Source: Armatimonadetes bacterium UBA5419 (lineage in GTDB: Bacteria; Armatimonadota; UBA10988). From it: a stretch of DNA of 16,818 nucleotides. The DNA is taken from assembly GCA_002409445.1 (NCBI GenBank), contig DHNJ01000156.1, positions 1-16,818 of the forward strand, given 5' to 3'. Every line of letters begins with the position of its first letter. The first letter of the stretch is position 1. Both the position numbers and the translations under genes were made by a program. The notes under the pieces are model-generated. The model was given only the letters and a program-made list of their open reading frames with translations. It was not told where the DNA came from and ran no database searches. Positions 1 to 7,237 of this stretch are shown piece by piece.

Positions 1-1334
1 GTCACCTCGTGGCGGGCGATGTCCGCCTGCGAGACGCCGGACTCCGCCAGCCGCAGCGCCTGCCGCGCGGACTCGACGCCCTGCTCGGCGTTGGCTACGT
101 CGGCCTCGGCGATCGGCACCTGCGCCCGCGCGGCACGGGCCGTGCTGGCCGCCGCCTGCGCCTGCCGCAGCTGCGCCTCCGCCTGCGTCACGCCCTCGCG
201 CGCGTTGGCCAGATCGTCGCGGCGCAGCGAGAGTGTGCTCTCGCGGCTAGTCTGCGCTAGGTTCAACTGGTCCTGCGCGCTAGCCAACTGGGCCTGGGCG
301 ATGGCCACCTGCTCAACGCGCGGGCCCTCGATGACCAACGAATCGGCCAGCTCGGCCTGCTTCGCCTGCTCGCGCGCGGAGTCCAGCCGCAACTCGGCCG
401 CGTCCATCGTCGCGCGTGCCACGGCGCCGCCGTCAAACAGCATCTTGGCCCGGTCGTAGTCGGCCTGGGCCGTGCGCAGGTTGGCCTGCGCGGCGACCAG
501 CGCGCTGGCGCTCTGGCCGCGCTCCTGCGTGCGGGCGCCGGTCTGCAGCATGGCCACCTGCTGCTGCGCCTGGTTGACCGCCTGCTGGGCGGTGGTGATG
601 CTGCTCAGCGTGCTCTGCTCGGTCAGGGTCAGCGTCGTCTCGGCCTGGTTGGCGCGGTTGTGCGCCGCGGTCAGCCCAACGGTGGCCTGCTCGACCGCCG
701 CCTCGGCCGTCTCGACGTCGCCCGTGCTCTTGGTCCGCGCGATCAGCAGCGCCTGCTGCGCCTGCCGCAACTGCCCCTCGGCGACCCGCAGGCCGGCCTG
801 CGCCTGGCCCACATCCACGCCGCCGTCGCCCGACTTCGTCTGGGTCATGGCCAGCGCCGAGCGCGCCGACTCCTGCCGCGCGCGCGCCGCGGCCAGGGCC
901 GCCTCGGCGGTGCGCACGCCCGAATCCGCCTGCGTCTCAACCAGCGACAACGAGAGCGACGCCTTCTCAAGCTGGGCCCGCGCCGAGCGCAGCCCGGCCT
1001 CGGCCTGGGTCACGCCGCCGCGCGCCGCTGCATCGTCCAAGCGCACCAGCACGCGCCCGGCGGGCACGCGCTCGCCCTCCTGCGCGCCGATCGCCACCAC
1101 GCGACCCGGCACCTTCGAGGCGATCGACACGTCCGTGCTGGCCTCGATGCTACCGGTGACCGCGATGGTCTCGTCGGCCACGGTCTCGGTGACCGCCGCG
1201 CCGCGGACCTGCACCAGCCGGTCCGGTGCGCCGGCCTTGGTCTCCGCCTCTACCGGCGCCGCCTTGCGGCCGCAGCCGGCTAGCAACGCGCCTGCCACCA
1301 GACAGCACGCGATCAGGGTCGTTGCTCGCTTCAT
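1..1334 (-). CDS. Efflux periplasmic adaptor lipoprotein (membrane fusion protein), partial at left edge
   Basis: This is the adaptor of a tripartite efflux system, expected to link an inner-membrane pump (off the left edge) to the TolC-like protein encoded just upstream. The visible 444 residues start MKRATTL, followed by a hydrophobic stretch and a lipobox LLAGC (Cys21), so it is probably a lipoprotein. Residues about 40-75 form a beta-rich biotinyl-lipoyl half (VPGRVVAIGAQEGERVPAG). From about residue 80 to the window edge it is almost entirely Ala/Gln/Glu-rich coiled coil. A motif DYDRAKMLFDGGAVARATMD near residues 287-306 resembles the hairpin tip of HlyD/AcrA-type adaptors. The second lipoyl half, beta-barrel and membrane-proximal domain lie outside the window. 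ATG at 1334 is chosen because GAGG lies 9 nt upstream; ATGs at 1340 and 1343 are in frame. Only 2 nt (from the 1343 ATG) to 11 nt separate it from the tolC stop, so the two are co-transcribed. The hairpin is unusually long and internally repetitive. Confidence 0.88.
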   Translation of the reverse strand, partial: MKRATTLIACCLVAGALLAGCGRKAAPVEAETKAGAPDRLVQVRGAAVTETVADETIAVTGSIEASTDVSIASKVPGRVVAIGAQEGERVPAGRVLVRLDDAAARGGVTQAEAGLRSARAQLEKASLSLSLVETQADSGVRTAEAALAAARARQESARSALAMTQTKSGDGGVDVGQAQAGLRVAEGQLRQAQQALLIARTKSTGDVETAEAAVEQATVGLTAAHNRANQAETTLTLTEQSTLSSITTAQQAVNQAQQQVAMLQTGARTQERGQSASALVAAQANLRTAQADYDRAKMLFDGGAVARATMDAAELRLDSAREQAKQAELADSLVIEGPRVEQVAIAQAQLASAQDQLNLAQTSRESTLSLRRDDLANAREGVTQAEAQLRQAQAAASTARAARAQVPIAEADVANAEQGVESARQALRLAESGVSQADIARHEV

Positions 1335-1345
1335 GGACATCATCC

Positions 1346-3067
1346 TCAGTTGCTCGTCGGGTCCGCCGCGGCCGCCGGAGCGGCGGGCTGAGCGTCAAAA
1401 TCATCGGGGGTATAGTCAGAGACCGGCTTGTGCTCGGCGTCGGGGTCGAGGCCGTAGGAGGTCAGCACGCTGTCCAGGTCCTCACCGCGCCGCGCCGGCA
1501 GCGGCGGTAACGGCCGCCGTGCGTCGGGCAGGTTCATCTGACCCTCGACCAGATAGCCGCCCGTCACCCCCAGCCAACCGGCCTGCGCCAACGCGTTGTC
1601 GTAGTAGGCGGTGACCAGATTCGTCTCCGCCGCCGATAGCGCGCGCCGCGCGTCCAGCAGCTCGAGGAACGTGCCCGCGCCCTCGCGGTAGCGCAACTCC
1701 TCGATCCGCAGCGCCTCAGCCGAGGCCTCGGTCTCCGTGACCGCCTGCTCCACCCGGCTGCGGGCGTCGCTCATCGTCAGCAGCACCTGCCGCACCTCAA
1801 GCTCGATGTTCCGCATCTGCCGCTCGAGGCGGTTGCGGTCAGCAACCACCTTGGCCCGCGACTCGCGCACCGCACCCGCGGTCTTGCCCCAATTCCAAAC
1901 ATTCAGCCGTAGCGCCAGGACGACCTGCCAGTTGTCCTTGTCGGCGAAGGCGCCGGCCCCGACCGTGTGGGTGAAGCCGCTGCTGACCGCCAGGCTGGGC
2001 CAGTAGCCCGCGCGCGCCGCGCGCACCGCCTGCTGGTCGATCTCGATGACTGCCTGCTGCGCGCGCAGCTCCGGCCGCCGTTGGACCGCCAGTTGCAGGC
2101 TCTCGCCCAGGTCCGGCGGATCGAAGAGCACGCGCGGCACCGGCGCGATGTTCAGCGGCCCGTCGACCGGACGGCCCATCATCGACAGCAGCGCCGAGCG
2201 CGCCAGGTCGATGCCGTTGGTCGCTTGCAGCTGCGCCTGGCGCGCTGCGGCGACCGCCGAGGTTGCCCGCAGAACGTTCACCCGCGGCTGCGCGCCGGCC
2301 TCAAAACTCGTCTGCGCCACCCGCTCCTGCTCGAGCGCCAACTCGACAGTGCGGTCGGCCACCTGCCGCAGCTCCTGGGCCTTGAGCAGGTTCAGGTAGG
2401 CCAGCACGGTGTTGCCCGTGACGGTGTTGATCGTCGCCTCATCCTGGTATTGCGCGGCGACCTCGGCCATCCGCGCGATAGCGACCTGCGCCTGCATCGC
2501 GCCCCCGGAGAAGACGACCCAGTCACTGCCGATCTTGAATTGCCGGAAGTTGCCCGGCGTGATCGTCACCGCGGGCGTGTTCGGATCGAAGGCGACCGAC
2601 TTTTCCTTCTGGAAGATCTCGGTGTAGTTGAAGTCAATCGGCGGCAGCAGGTCCGCGCGCGCCTGCTGCTTGCGGCCGCGCGCCGCCTCGATCTCCGCGC
2701 GCGTCGCGCCGATGTCGGGGCTGTTGACCAAGGCCTCCTCGAGCACATCGAGGATCGTGAGCATCTCGCCCTCGCCCGCCAGCGACGCCACCGAGCCCGG
2801 CAGGCGGTCGGCCACGCCGCCGCGCGCGGGCGGCACGATGGTCTCGAACTGGGTCACATCGGCGAGCGGGTCGGCAACGCCGCCCGGCGGCACGTCCTTG
2901 GTCTGCGTCGGCGCGGCGGCGACCGGCGGCACAACCACCTCGGTGCCCGGCGCCGGCGGCCCCAAACTCGTCCCCTGGCCCCAAGCGATGCTGGCGCTCA
3001 GCAGGCTGCCCCACACCAGCCCACTTAGCGCCAGACGATACTGTGCAAGCCCCGTCAAGCTTCGCAT
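1346..3067 (-). CDS. TolC-family outer-membrane efflux protein
   Basis: This 573-residue protein is an outer-membrane factor that forms the exit duct of a tripartite efflux or type I secretion system. A signal peptide covers about residues 1-31 (hydrophobic core ending SASIAWGQ). Residues 32-95 are a Pro/Ala/Val-rich linker. Two OEP repeats follow, about 105-305 and 315-515, rich in long Ala/Gln/Arg helices. The second repeat contains the typical end motif GAGTFLELLDARRALSAAETN followed by VTAYYDNALAQAGWLG. The last 55 residues are a Pro- and Asp-rich tail (about 520-573) not usual for the family core. The start is supported by GAGGG about 4 nt upstream of the ATG. It is the first gene of an operon with the downstream adaptor. 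The family is certain; the exported substrate cannot be told. Confidence 0.93.
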   Translation of the reverse strand: MRSLTGLAQYRLALSGLVWGSLLSASIAWGQGTSLGPPAPGTEVVVPPVAAAPTQTKDVPPGGVADPLADVTQFETIVPPARGGVADRLPGSVASLAGEGEMLTILDVLEEALVNSPDIGATRAEIEAARGRKQQARADLLPPIDFNYTEIFQKEKSVAFDPNTPAVTITPGNFRQFKIGSDWVVFSGGAMQAQVAIARMAEVAAQYQDEATINTVTGNTVLAYLNLLKAQELRQVADRTVELALEQERVAQTSFEAGAQPRVNVLRATSAVAAARQAQLQATNGIDLARSALLSMMGRPVDGPLNIAPVPRVLFDPPDLGESLQLAVQRRPELRAQQAVIEIDQQAVRAARAGYWPSLAVSSGFTHTVGAGAFADKDNWQVVLALRLNVWNWGKTAGAVRESRAKVVADRNRLERQMRNIELEVRQVLLTMSDARSRVEQAVTETEASAEALRIEELRYREGAGTFLELLDARRALSAAETNLVTAYYDNALAQAGWLGVTGGYLVEGQMNLPDARRPLPPLPARRGEDLDSVLTSYGLDPDAEHKPVSDYTPDDFDAQPAAPAAAADPTSN

Positions 3068-3189
3068 GCTGCCCTCGTCCTACCGCGGTCCTGCCGCCTG
3101 CTAATCCTACCACCGACAAGCCCGGGGATCGACCCAGCGTCGATTCGGTGGAGGCACCTGGCGGACCTCTCGATCACCGCACCGAACCC

Positions 3190-3195
3190 AGTATA
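3190..3195 (-). promoter_or_regulatory. Candidate -10 box for the tolC-adaptor operon
   Basis: On the minus strand TATACT (5 of 6 to the sigma70 consensus) lies in the only AT-rich part of the region. It would start transcription near 3183 and give a 5' leader of about 115 nt before the tolC ATG. No good -35 hexamer is seen 16-18 nt upstream; the expected -35 area is covered by the palindrome at 3202-3217, which fits a regulated promoter. The rest of the 275-nt gap between tolC and the plus-strand gene holds only this site and the divergent promoter. Confidence 0.45.
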
Positions 3196-3201
3196 CACGA
3201 A

Positions 3202-3217
3202 AAGTGAATAAACACTT
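3202..3217. promoter_or_regulatory. Palindrome AAGTGAATAAACACTT, candidate repressor operator
   Basis: A perfect 5-bp inverted repeat (AAGTG ... CACTT, 6-nt centre) is extended on the plus strand by two more ACTT units, so ACTT occurs three times with a 4-nt period at 3214-3225. It begins 7 nt upstream of the candidate tolC -10 box and lies about 65 nt before the divergent -35. Short-period palindromes in this position are typical of TetR-family operators at efflux operons. No regulator gene lies in the window, so the binding protein is inferred only. Confidence 0.4.
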
Positions 3218-3281
3218 ACTTACTTCGCCGAGTCGGTTGGTGGCGCAGGCTCGATCCGGCGCGGGAGGCGGGCGCGCGGGG

Positions 3282-3312
3282 TTGGCATCGGGCCCTCCCA
3301 AGCGTCTATAAT
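3282..3312 (+). promoter_or_regulatory. Sigma70-type promoter for the Tat-exported TIM-barrel gene
   Basis: A perfect -10 box TATAAT (3307-3312) is preceded by TTGGCA (3282-3287, 5 of 6 to the -35 consensus) with a 19-nt spacer, slightly longer than the 17-nt optimum. Transcription would begin at about 3319-3320, exactly at the first ATG of the small candidate leader ORF. Confidence 0.6.
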
Positions 3313-3319
3313 GAGAGGC

Positions 3320-3340
3320 ATGGACCTTGAAGGAGGATAG
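3320..3340 (+). other. Candidate leaderless mini-ORF (MDLEGG) carrying the downstream ribosome site
   Basis: ATG at 3320 lies 7 nt after a perfect TATAAT, so it would be at or next to the 5' end of the transcript. Six codons are followed by TAG, and the GAA-GGA-GGA codons contain the AGGAGG (3331-3336) that serves as Shine-Dalgarno for the gene starting at 3343. The mini-ORF stop lies 2 nt before that start. It could be a translationally coupled leader or a chance ATG; nothing in the sequence proves it is translated. Confidence 0.25.
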
Positions 3341-3342
3341 GC

Positions 3343-4242
3343 ATGACTGATCGACGCGGTTTTCTCACCGGCGCGGCCGCCGTGGGTGCGGGCTTGGTCG
3401 CCGCCGGCGCGGCGCGCGCGCAGCAGACCCAAGAGGCCGAAGCGGCCCGCGTGGCGCCGACCAACGTGCAGCTGCTGCTGGGCAGCCAGGAAGGCCGGAT
3501 CCCCGGTGACGGCCTGGCCCAGAAGGCCCAGCGCGCCAAGGAGTTCGGTTTCGACGGTCTCGAGCTCTCGCCCGGCATCGTTGGCCGGGTCGACGAGTAC
3601 AAGAAGATTCTCGGTGACAACGGCCTCGGCGTGGCCGCCATCTGCGCCGCCGACGGCCCTTACATCGTGCCCGACGAGGCGCAGCAGCGCCGCGCGGTCG
3701 ACAACGCCAAGCGCATCCTCGATGCCGCCGGCGAGCTCGGCTCGCCCGGTGTGATCATGGTCCCCGCGTTCAACGGCGCGCAGGACCACCTGGTCGGCTG
3801 GGAGGGCCGCGAACTGCTGATCACCCTCCTGCGCGAACTGGGCGAGCACGCCGTGCAGGCAGGCTCGCGCATGCTGCTCGAGCCACTCAACCGCGGCGAG
3901 GCGCGCTTCCTACGCCAGGTCGGCGATGCGGCCAGCATCTGCCGCGACGTCGGCAGCCCCGGCGTCGGTGTGATGGGCGACTTCTACCACATGCGCCACG
4001 AGGAGACCTCGGACATGGCCGCCTTCATCGCCGGCGGCGAGTGGCTGCACCACGTCCACCTCGCCAGCTGGAGCCGTAACCTGCCCGGCCAGGACGACCG
4101 CAGCTTCGTCGACGGCTTCCGCGGCCTGAAGTGGATCGGCTACAGCGACTACTGCAGCCTCGAGTGCGGCGTCCAGGGCGACCCGATGGTCGAACTGCCC
4201 AAGTCGGTCGAGTTCCTGCGCGCCCAGTGGGAACTGGCCTAA
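3343..4242 (+). CDS. Tat-signal sugar phosphate isomerase/epimerase-like TIM-barrel protein
   Basis: This 299-residue protein belongs to the xylose isomerase-like TIM-barrel (AP endonuclease 2) superfamily, many of whose members isomerise or epimerise sugars with a divalent metal. The N terminus TDRRGFLTGAAAVGAG with ARA-Q after the hydrophobic core is a twin-arginine signal (Arg4-Arg5), so the folded enzyme is likely exported. Likely metal ligands by family position are Glu180 (LLEPLNR), Asp213 (MGDFYHM), His239 (HHVHLA) and Glu274 (LECGV); His216 may bind substrate. The start has AGGAGG 6 nt upstream. It is transcribed alone, divergently from the efflux operon, and ends before a strong terminator. 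The substrate cannot be named; the resemblance to IolE/hydroxypyruvate isomerase-type proteins is general only. Confidence 0.87.
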   Translation: MTDRRGFLTGAAAVGAGLVAAGAARAQQTQEAEAARVAPTNVQLLLGSQEGRIPGDGLAQKAQRAKEFGFDGLELSPGIVGRVDEYKKILGDNGLGVAAICAADGPYIVPDEAQQRRAVDNAKRILDAAGELGSPGVIMVPAFNGAQDHLVGWEGRELLITLLRELGEHAVQAGSRMLLEPLNRGEARFLRQVGDAASICRDVGSPGVGVMGDFYHMRHEETSDMAAFIAGGEWLHHVHLASWSRNLPGQDDRSFVDGFRGLKWIGYSDYCSLECGVQGDPMVELPKSVEFLRAQWELA

Positions 4243-4263
4243 CCCGTACCCCTGCCCAATGCC

Positions 4264-4298
4264 AACCGGCCCGCTCCCAGCTTGGGGGCGGGCCGGTT
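4264..4298. terminator. Bidirectional intrinsic terminator between convergent genes
   Basis: A perfect 11-bp inverted repeat (AACCGGCCCGC at 4264-4274, GCGGGCCGGTT at 4288-4298) has an inner CCC/GGG that lengthens the stem. It begins 21 nt after the TIM-barrel stop and ends 25 nt before the peroxiredoxin stop. A short T run (TTT) follows on the plus strand and the AA at the other end gives TT on the minus strand, so it can serve both convergent transcripts. Confidence 0.75.
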
Positions 4299-4323
4299 TG
4301 GTTCGGCTTGGAGCCGGGCGGCG

Positions 4324-5064
4324 TTAGGCCTCGGGCAGGTCCTTGAAGCTCAGGAACCAGTCCATCGCCTCATAGCCGGAGCCGGAGCCCGCGACGCGCT
4401 CGTTGGCCGCGGCGATCGTCGTCGGCGGCGGCACGATCACCTTGTCGCCAGGGCGCCAGTCGGCCGGGGTCGCCACGCCGTGCTTGTCCGCGGTCTGCAT
4501 CGCGACCAGCAGGCGCTTGATCTCGTCGAAGTTGCGCCCCGCGCTGGCCGGGTAGTAGACCAACGCGCGGATCGTCGCGCTCGGGTCGATGAAGAACACC
4601 GCGCGCACGGCCTGGGTCGTGCTCGAGGCGGGCTGGACCATGCCGTACAGGTTGGCCACCTCCATCGACAGGTCAGCGATGACCGGGAAGGTCACCTCGA
4701 CGTTGCTCGCGCCCTTCCAGGTGATCTTTTCCTTGATCGTGCGCAGCCAGGCGATGTGGCTGAAGTTGCTGTCGATGCTCAGGCCGATCAGCTCGGTGTT
4801 CATCGCCCGCAGCTCGTCCTGAATGCTGGCGAAGGTCATGAACTCGGTCGTGCAGACCGGCGTGAAGTCGGCCGGGTGGCTGAACAGGATGACCCACTTA
4901 CCCTCGTAGTCGGCGGGGAAGTTGATCTCGCCGTTGGTCGTCACGGCCTTGAACGCCGGCGCCTTCTCCCCGATCAGCGGGAAGCGCGCACCGATCTCGT
5001 AGCAGCAGCAATCGTCGTCGCCGCAGCACTCGATGTCGCTCTGGCAGCACTTGTCGTCAGACAT
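4324..5064 (-). CDS. 1-Cys-type (Prx6/archaeal-like) peroxiredoxin with cysteine-rich N terminus
   Basis: This 246-residue thiol peroxidase reduces H2O2 and organic peroxides through the peroxidatic Cys71 in the signature SHPADFTPVCTTE. The long C-terminal domain (GDKVIVPPPTT onward) is that of the Prx6/archaeal subfamily. Two features are odd. First, a short tail before the fold holds seven cysteines at residues 6, 7, 13, 14, 19, 20 and 21, with several Asp. Second, the C-terminal pair of cysteines that many archaeal-type relatives carry in a CxDWxxC-like motif is absent: the equivalent positions are Ala233 and Ser239 (AMDWFLS). ATG at 5064 is chosen because AAGGAGG lies 6 nt upstream; an in-frame upstream ATG at 5106 has no comparable site. 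It lies 84 nt downstream of katA on the same strand and is probably part of the perR-katA transcript. Confidence 0.9.
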   Translation of the reverse strand: MSDDKCCQSDIECCGDDDCCCYEIGARFPLIGEKAPAFKAVTTNGEINFPADYEGKWVILFSHPADFTPVCTTEFMTFASIQDELRAMNTELIGLSIDSNFSHIAWLRTIKEKITWKGASNVEVTFPVIADLSMEVANLYGMVQPASSTTQAVRAVFFIDPSATIRALVYYPASAGRNFDEIKRLLVAMQTADKHGVATPADWRPGDKVIVPPPTTIAAANERVAGSGSGYEAMDWFLSFKDLPEA

Positions 5065-5148
5065 TCTCTCTCCTCCTTGTTGTTCGGACAGGGGTGCCGT
5101 CTCCACAGCATCCCTTTACACCTGGTCGCCGTCTCTCCTGCGCGGCGA

Positions 5149-6621
5149 TCAGTAATCGCTCAAGTCCTCGGGCAGCGCCAGCCCCAGCACCGCCGCCAGC
5201 CCGCGCCCGTAGGCAGGGTCGGCATGGTAGCAGTGGCGGATGTGGCGCAGCTTGATCTCGTCCGGCGTGTCGCCCATGTGGCGCGCCGTGTTCTCGAACA
5301 GCACCTGCTGCTGCTCCGGCGTCATCAGGCGGAACAGCGCACCCGGCTGCGAGTAGTAGTCGCCGTCGTCAGCGCGGAAGTCGTAGCGGTCAGCCGCGCC
5401 CTCGAGCGCCAGCGGCGGCTCGGCAAACTCCGGCTGCTGCTGCCACTCGCCCTGGCTGTTCGGCTCGATGGCGATCGTGCTGCCGTAGTTGCCGTCGACG
5501 CGCATCTGGCCGTCGCGGTGGAACGCGTGATACTCGACCCGCGGGCGGTTGACCGGGATCTGATGGTGGTTGACCCCTAGCCGGTAACGCTGCGCGTCAC
5601 CGTAGCTGAACAAGCGGCCCTGCAGCATGCGATCGGGTGAGAAGCTGATGCCCGGCACGACGTGCGCGGGGTTGAACGCGGCCTGCTCGACCTCGGCGAA
5701 GTAGTTCTCGGGGTTGCGGTTGAGCTCGAACTCGCCCACCGGGATCCGCGGAAACTCGCGCTGCGACCATACCTTGGTCAGGTCGAACGGGTTGAACGGC
5801 ATCGCCCGCGCCTGCTCCTCGGTCATGATCTGGATCGACATCGTCCACTTCGGGAACTCGCCCCGCTCAATCGCCTCGTACAGATCGCGCTGATGGCTCT
5901 CGCGGTCGGTCGCGATGATCGCCTCGGCCTCGGCGTCGGTCAGGTTCTTGATGCCCTGCTGGGTATGGAAGTGGAACTTCACCCAGTGCCGCACACCCTC
6001 GGCGTTGATCAGCGAGAACGTGTGGCTGCCAAACCCGTGCATGTGCCGATAGCTCAGCGGGATGCCGCGGTCGCTCATCGTGATCGTGACCTGGTGCAAC
6101 GCCTCGGGCAGCCCGGTCCAGAAGTCCCAGTTGGTCGTCGCACTGCGCAGGTTGGTCCGTGGGTCGCGCTTGACCGCGTGGTTCAGGTCCGGGAACTTCA
6201 GCGGGTCGTGGAAGAAGAACACCGGCGTGTTGTTGCCCACGAGGTCCCAGTTGCCCTGGTCCGTGTAAAACTTCATCGCGAACCCGCGGATATCGCGCTC
6301 GGCATCCGCCGCGCCGCGCTCGCCGGCGACCGTGCTGAAGCGCACGAACATCTCGGTTTCCTTGCCCACCTGGGCAAAGATGCTCGCGCTGCTGTACTGC
6401 GTGATGTCGTGGGTCACGCGGAACGTGCCGTACGCACCCGAGCCCTTGGCGTGCATCCGCCGCTCGGGGATCACCTCGCGGTCGAAGTGCGCCAACTTCT
6501 CCAGGAACCATACGTCCTGCAACAGCATCGGCCCGCGCACGCCCGCGCTCAAGATGTTCTGGTTTTCCGGCACCGGCGCGCCGGCCGCCGTTGTCAGCTT
6601 CTTCTTCGCCTGCTCATCCAT
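5149..6621 (-). CDS. katA: Monofunctional haem catalase
   Basis: This 490-residue enzyme dismutates hydrogen peroxide to water and oxygen in the cytoplasm. The active-site signature FDREVIPERRMHAKGSGAYG places the distal His at 57; Asn130 lies in GNWDLVGNNTP. The proximal haem ligand is Tyr340 in RMLQGRLFSYGDAQRYRLG. Length and the lack of a C-terminal flavodoxin-like domain fit the small-subunit (clade 3) catalases. ATG at 6621 (MDEQAKKKL) is preceded by GGAG at a spacing of about 11 nt and begins exactly where family members start; the reading frame is open further upstream, but that extension overlaps perR in another frame. It lies 31 nt after perR and upstream of a peroxiredoxin, so peroxide-inducible control by PerR is the natural expectation. 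Confidence 0.97.
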   Translation of the reverse strand: MDEQAKKKLTTAAGAPVPENQNILSAGVRGPMLLQDVWFLEKLAHFDREVIPERRMHAKGSGAYGTFRVTHDITQYSSASIFAQVGKETEMFVRFSTVAGERGAADAERDIRGFAMKFYTDQGNWDLVGNNTPVFFFHDPLKFPDLNHAVKRDPRTNLRSATTNWDFWTGLPEALHQVTITMSDRGIPLSYRHMHGFGSHTFSLINAEGVRHWVKFHFHTQQGIKNLTDAEAEAIIATDRESHQRDLYEAIERGEFPKWTMSIQIMTEEQARAMPFNPFDLTKVWSQREFPRIPVGEFELNRNPENYFAEVEQAAFNPAHVVPGISFSPDRMLQGRLFSYGDAQRYRLGVNHHQIPVNRPRVEYHAFHRDGQMRVDGNYGSTIAIEPNSQGEWQQQPEFAEPPLALEGAADRYDFRADDGDYYSQPGALFRLMTPEQQQVLFENTARHMGDTPDEIKLRHIRHCYHADPAYGRGLAAVLGLALPEDLSDY

Positions 6622-6652
6622 TGCTATAGAAACTCCGCAATACACCCTCGGC

Positions 6653-7111
6653 CTAGCCCTCGCCGGCCGTCTCGCCGCGTTGTTCACAGGCCCGGCAGAT
6701 GCCGCGCACCTCGACCCGCTGAGCTGAGACCTCCCCCAACTCACGTGCGGCTGCGGGTATCGCCAACGCGTCCAGTTCCGCACTCGTGAAATCGTAAATG
6801 TGTCCGCACCGGGTGCAGACGAAGTGGTGATGCGGCTCCACCTGCGGGTCAAACCGCACGCCTTCGGCGCGGGCGCCCAGGATGTCCAGCAGCCCCCAAT
6901 CGTGCAGCAACCGCAGCGTGCGGTAGACCGTGTCCAGCGAGACCGTCGGCACCCGCTCGCGCATCGCCCGGTACACCGCCTCGGCCGTCGGATGGTCCTC
7001 GCGGCGGGCAATCTCGGCAAACACCTCGAGCCGCTGATGCGTCAGCCGCAGCCCCCGCTCCCGCGCCAACCGCGAGAACTCCGCCACCCGTGCCTCCGCC
7101 CGCTGACTCAT
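6653..7111 (-). CDS. perR: Fur-family peroxide-sensing repressor (PerR-like)
   Basis: This 152-residue protein is a Fur-family metalloregulator with an N-terminal winged helix (about 1-85, GLRLTHQRLEVF ... VSLDTVYRTL) and a C-terminal dimerisation domain. The structural zinc site is Cys99/Cys102 and Cys139/Cys142. The residues that form the regulatory metal site of B. subtilis PerR (His37, Asp85, His91, His93, Asp104) all have equivalents at the same spacing: His40, Asp88, His94, His96 and Asp107. Asp rather than Glu at the last position is the feature that favours PerR over Fur. Its position directly before katA and a peroxiredoxin supports this. Upstream on the minus strand there is TTGACA at 7181-7176 with a poor -10 (CACTCT, 17-nt spacer) and a small AT-rich block GATAGTAATCATC at 7130-7142; neither matches a textbook PerR box well. 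Confidence 0.9.
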   Translation of the reverse strand: MSQRAEARVAEFSRLARERGLRLTHQRLEVFAEIARREDHPTAEAVYRAMRERVPTVSLDTVYRTLRLLHDWGLLDILGARAEGVRFDPQVEPHHHFVCTRCGHIYDFTSAELDALAIPAAARELGEVSAQRVEVRGICRACEQRGETAGEG

Positions 7112-7237
7112 CTTCGCCCATCACTCCCAGATAGTAATCATCCGCAAGTGGTAGAGTGCCGCAGATAGGAAACAGTGTCAAGTAGGTGTTGCGTGGTCGA
7201 TGTGAACAACTCGAGTCGGGGCGGCTGCCGGGGACCC

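Noticed and set aside
472..1614. A 380-codon Ala/Ser/Cys-rich plus-strand frame opposite the adaptor gene
   Set aside because: It is the antisense reading of the Ala/Gln coiled coil; repeated Cys and Ser codons come from the repeated minus-strand Ala-Gln-Ala pattern.
4282..5580. A 432-codon plus-strand frame opposite peroxiredoxin and catalase
   Set aside because: It spans two well-supported genes and the gap between them, is rich in Arg/His/Leu/Val, has no motif, and begins inside the terminator hairpin.
7130..7142. GATAGTAATCATC as a Fur/PerR box upstream of perR
   Set aside because: Only one hexamer fits the Fur consensus well and the third unit does not match; the palindrome is only GAT/ATC, too weak to annotate as a site.
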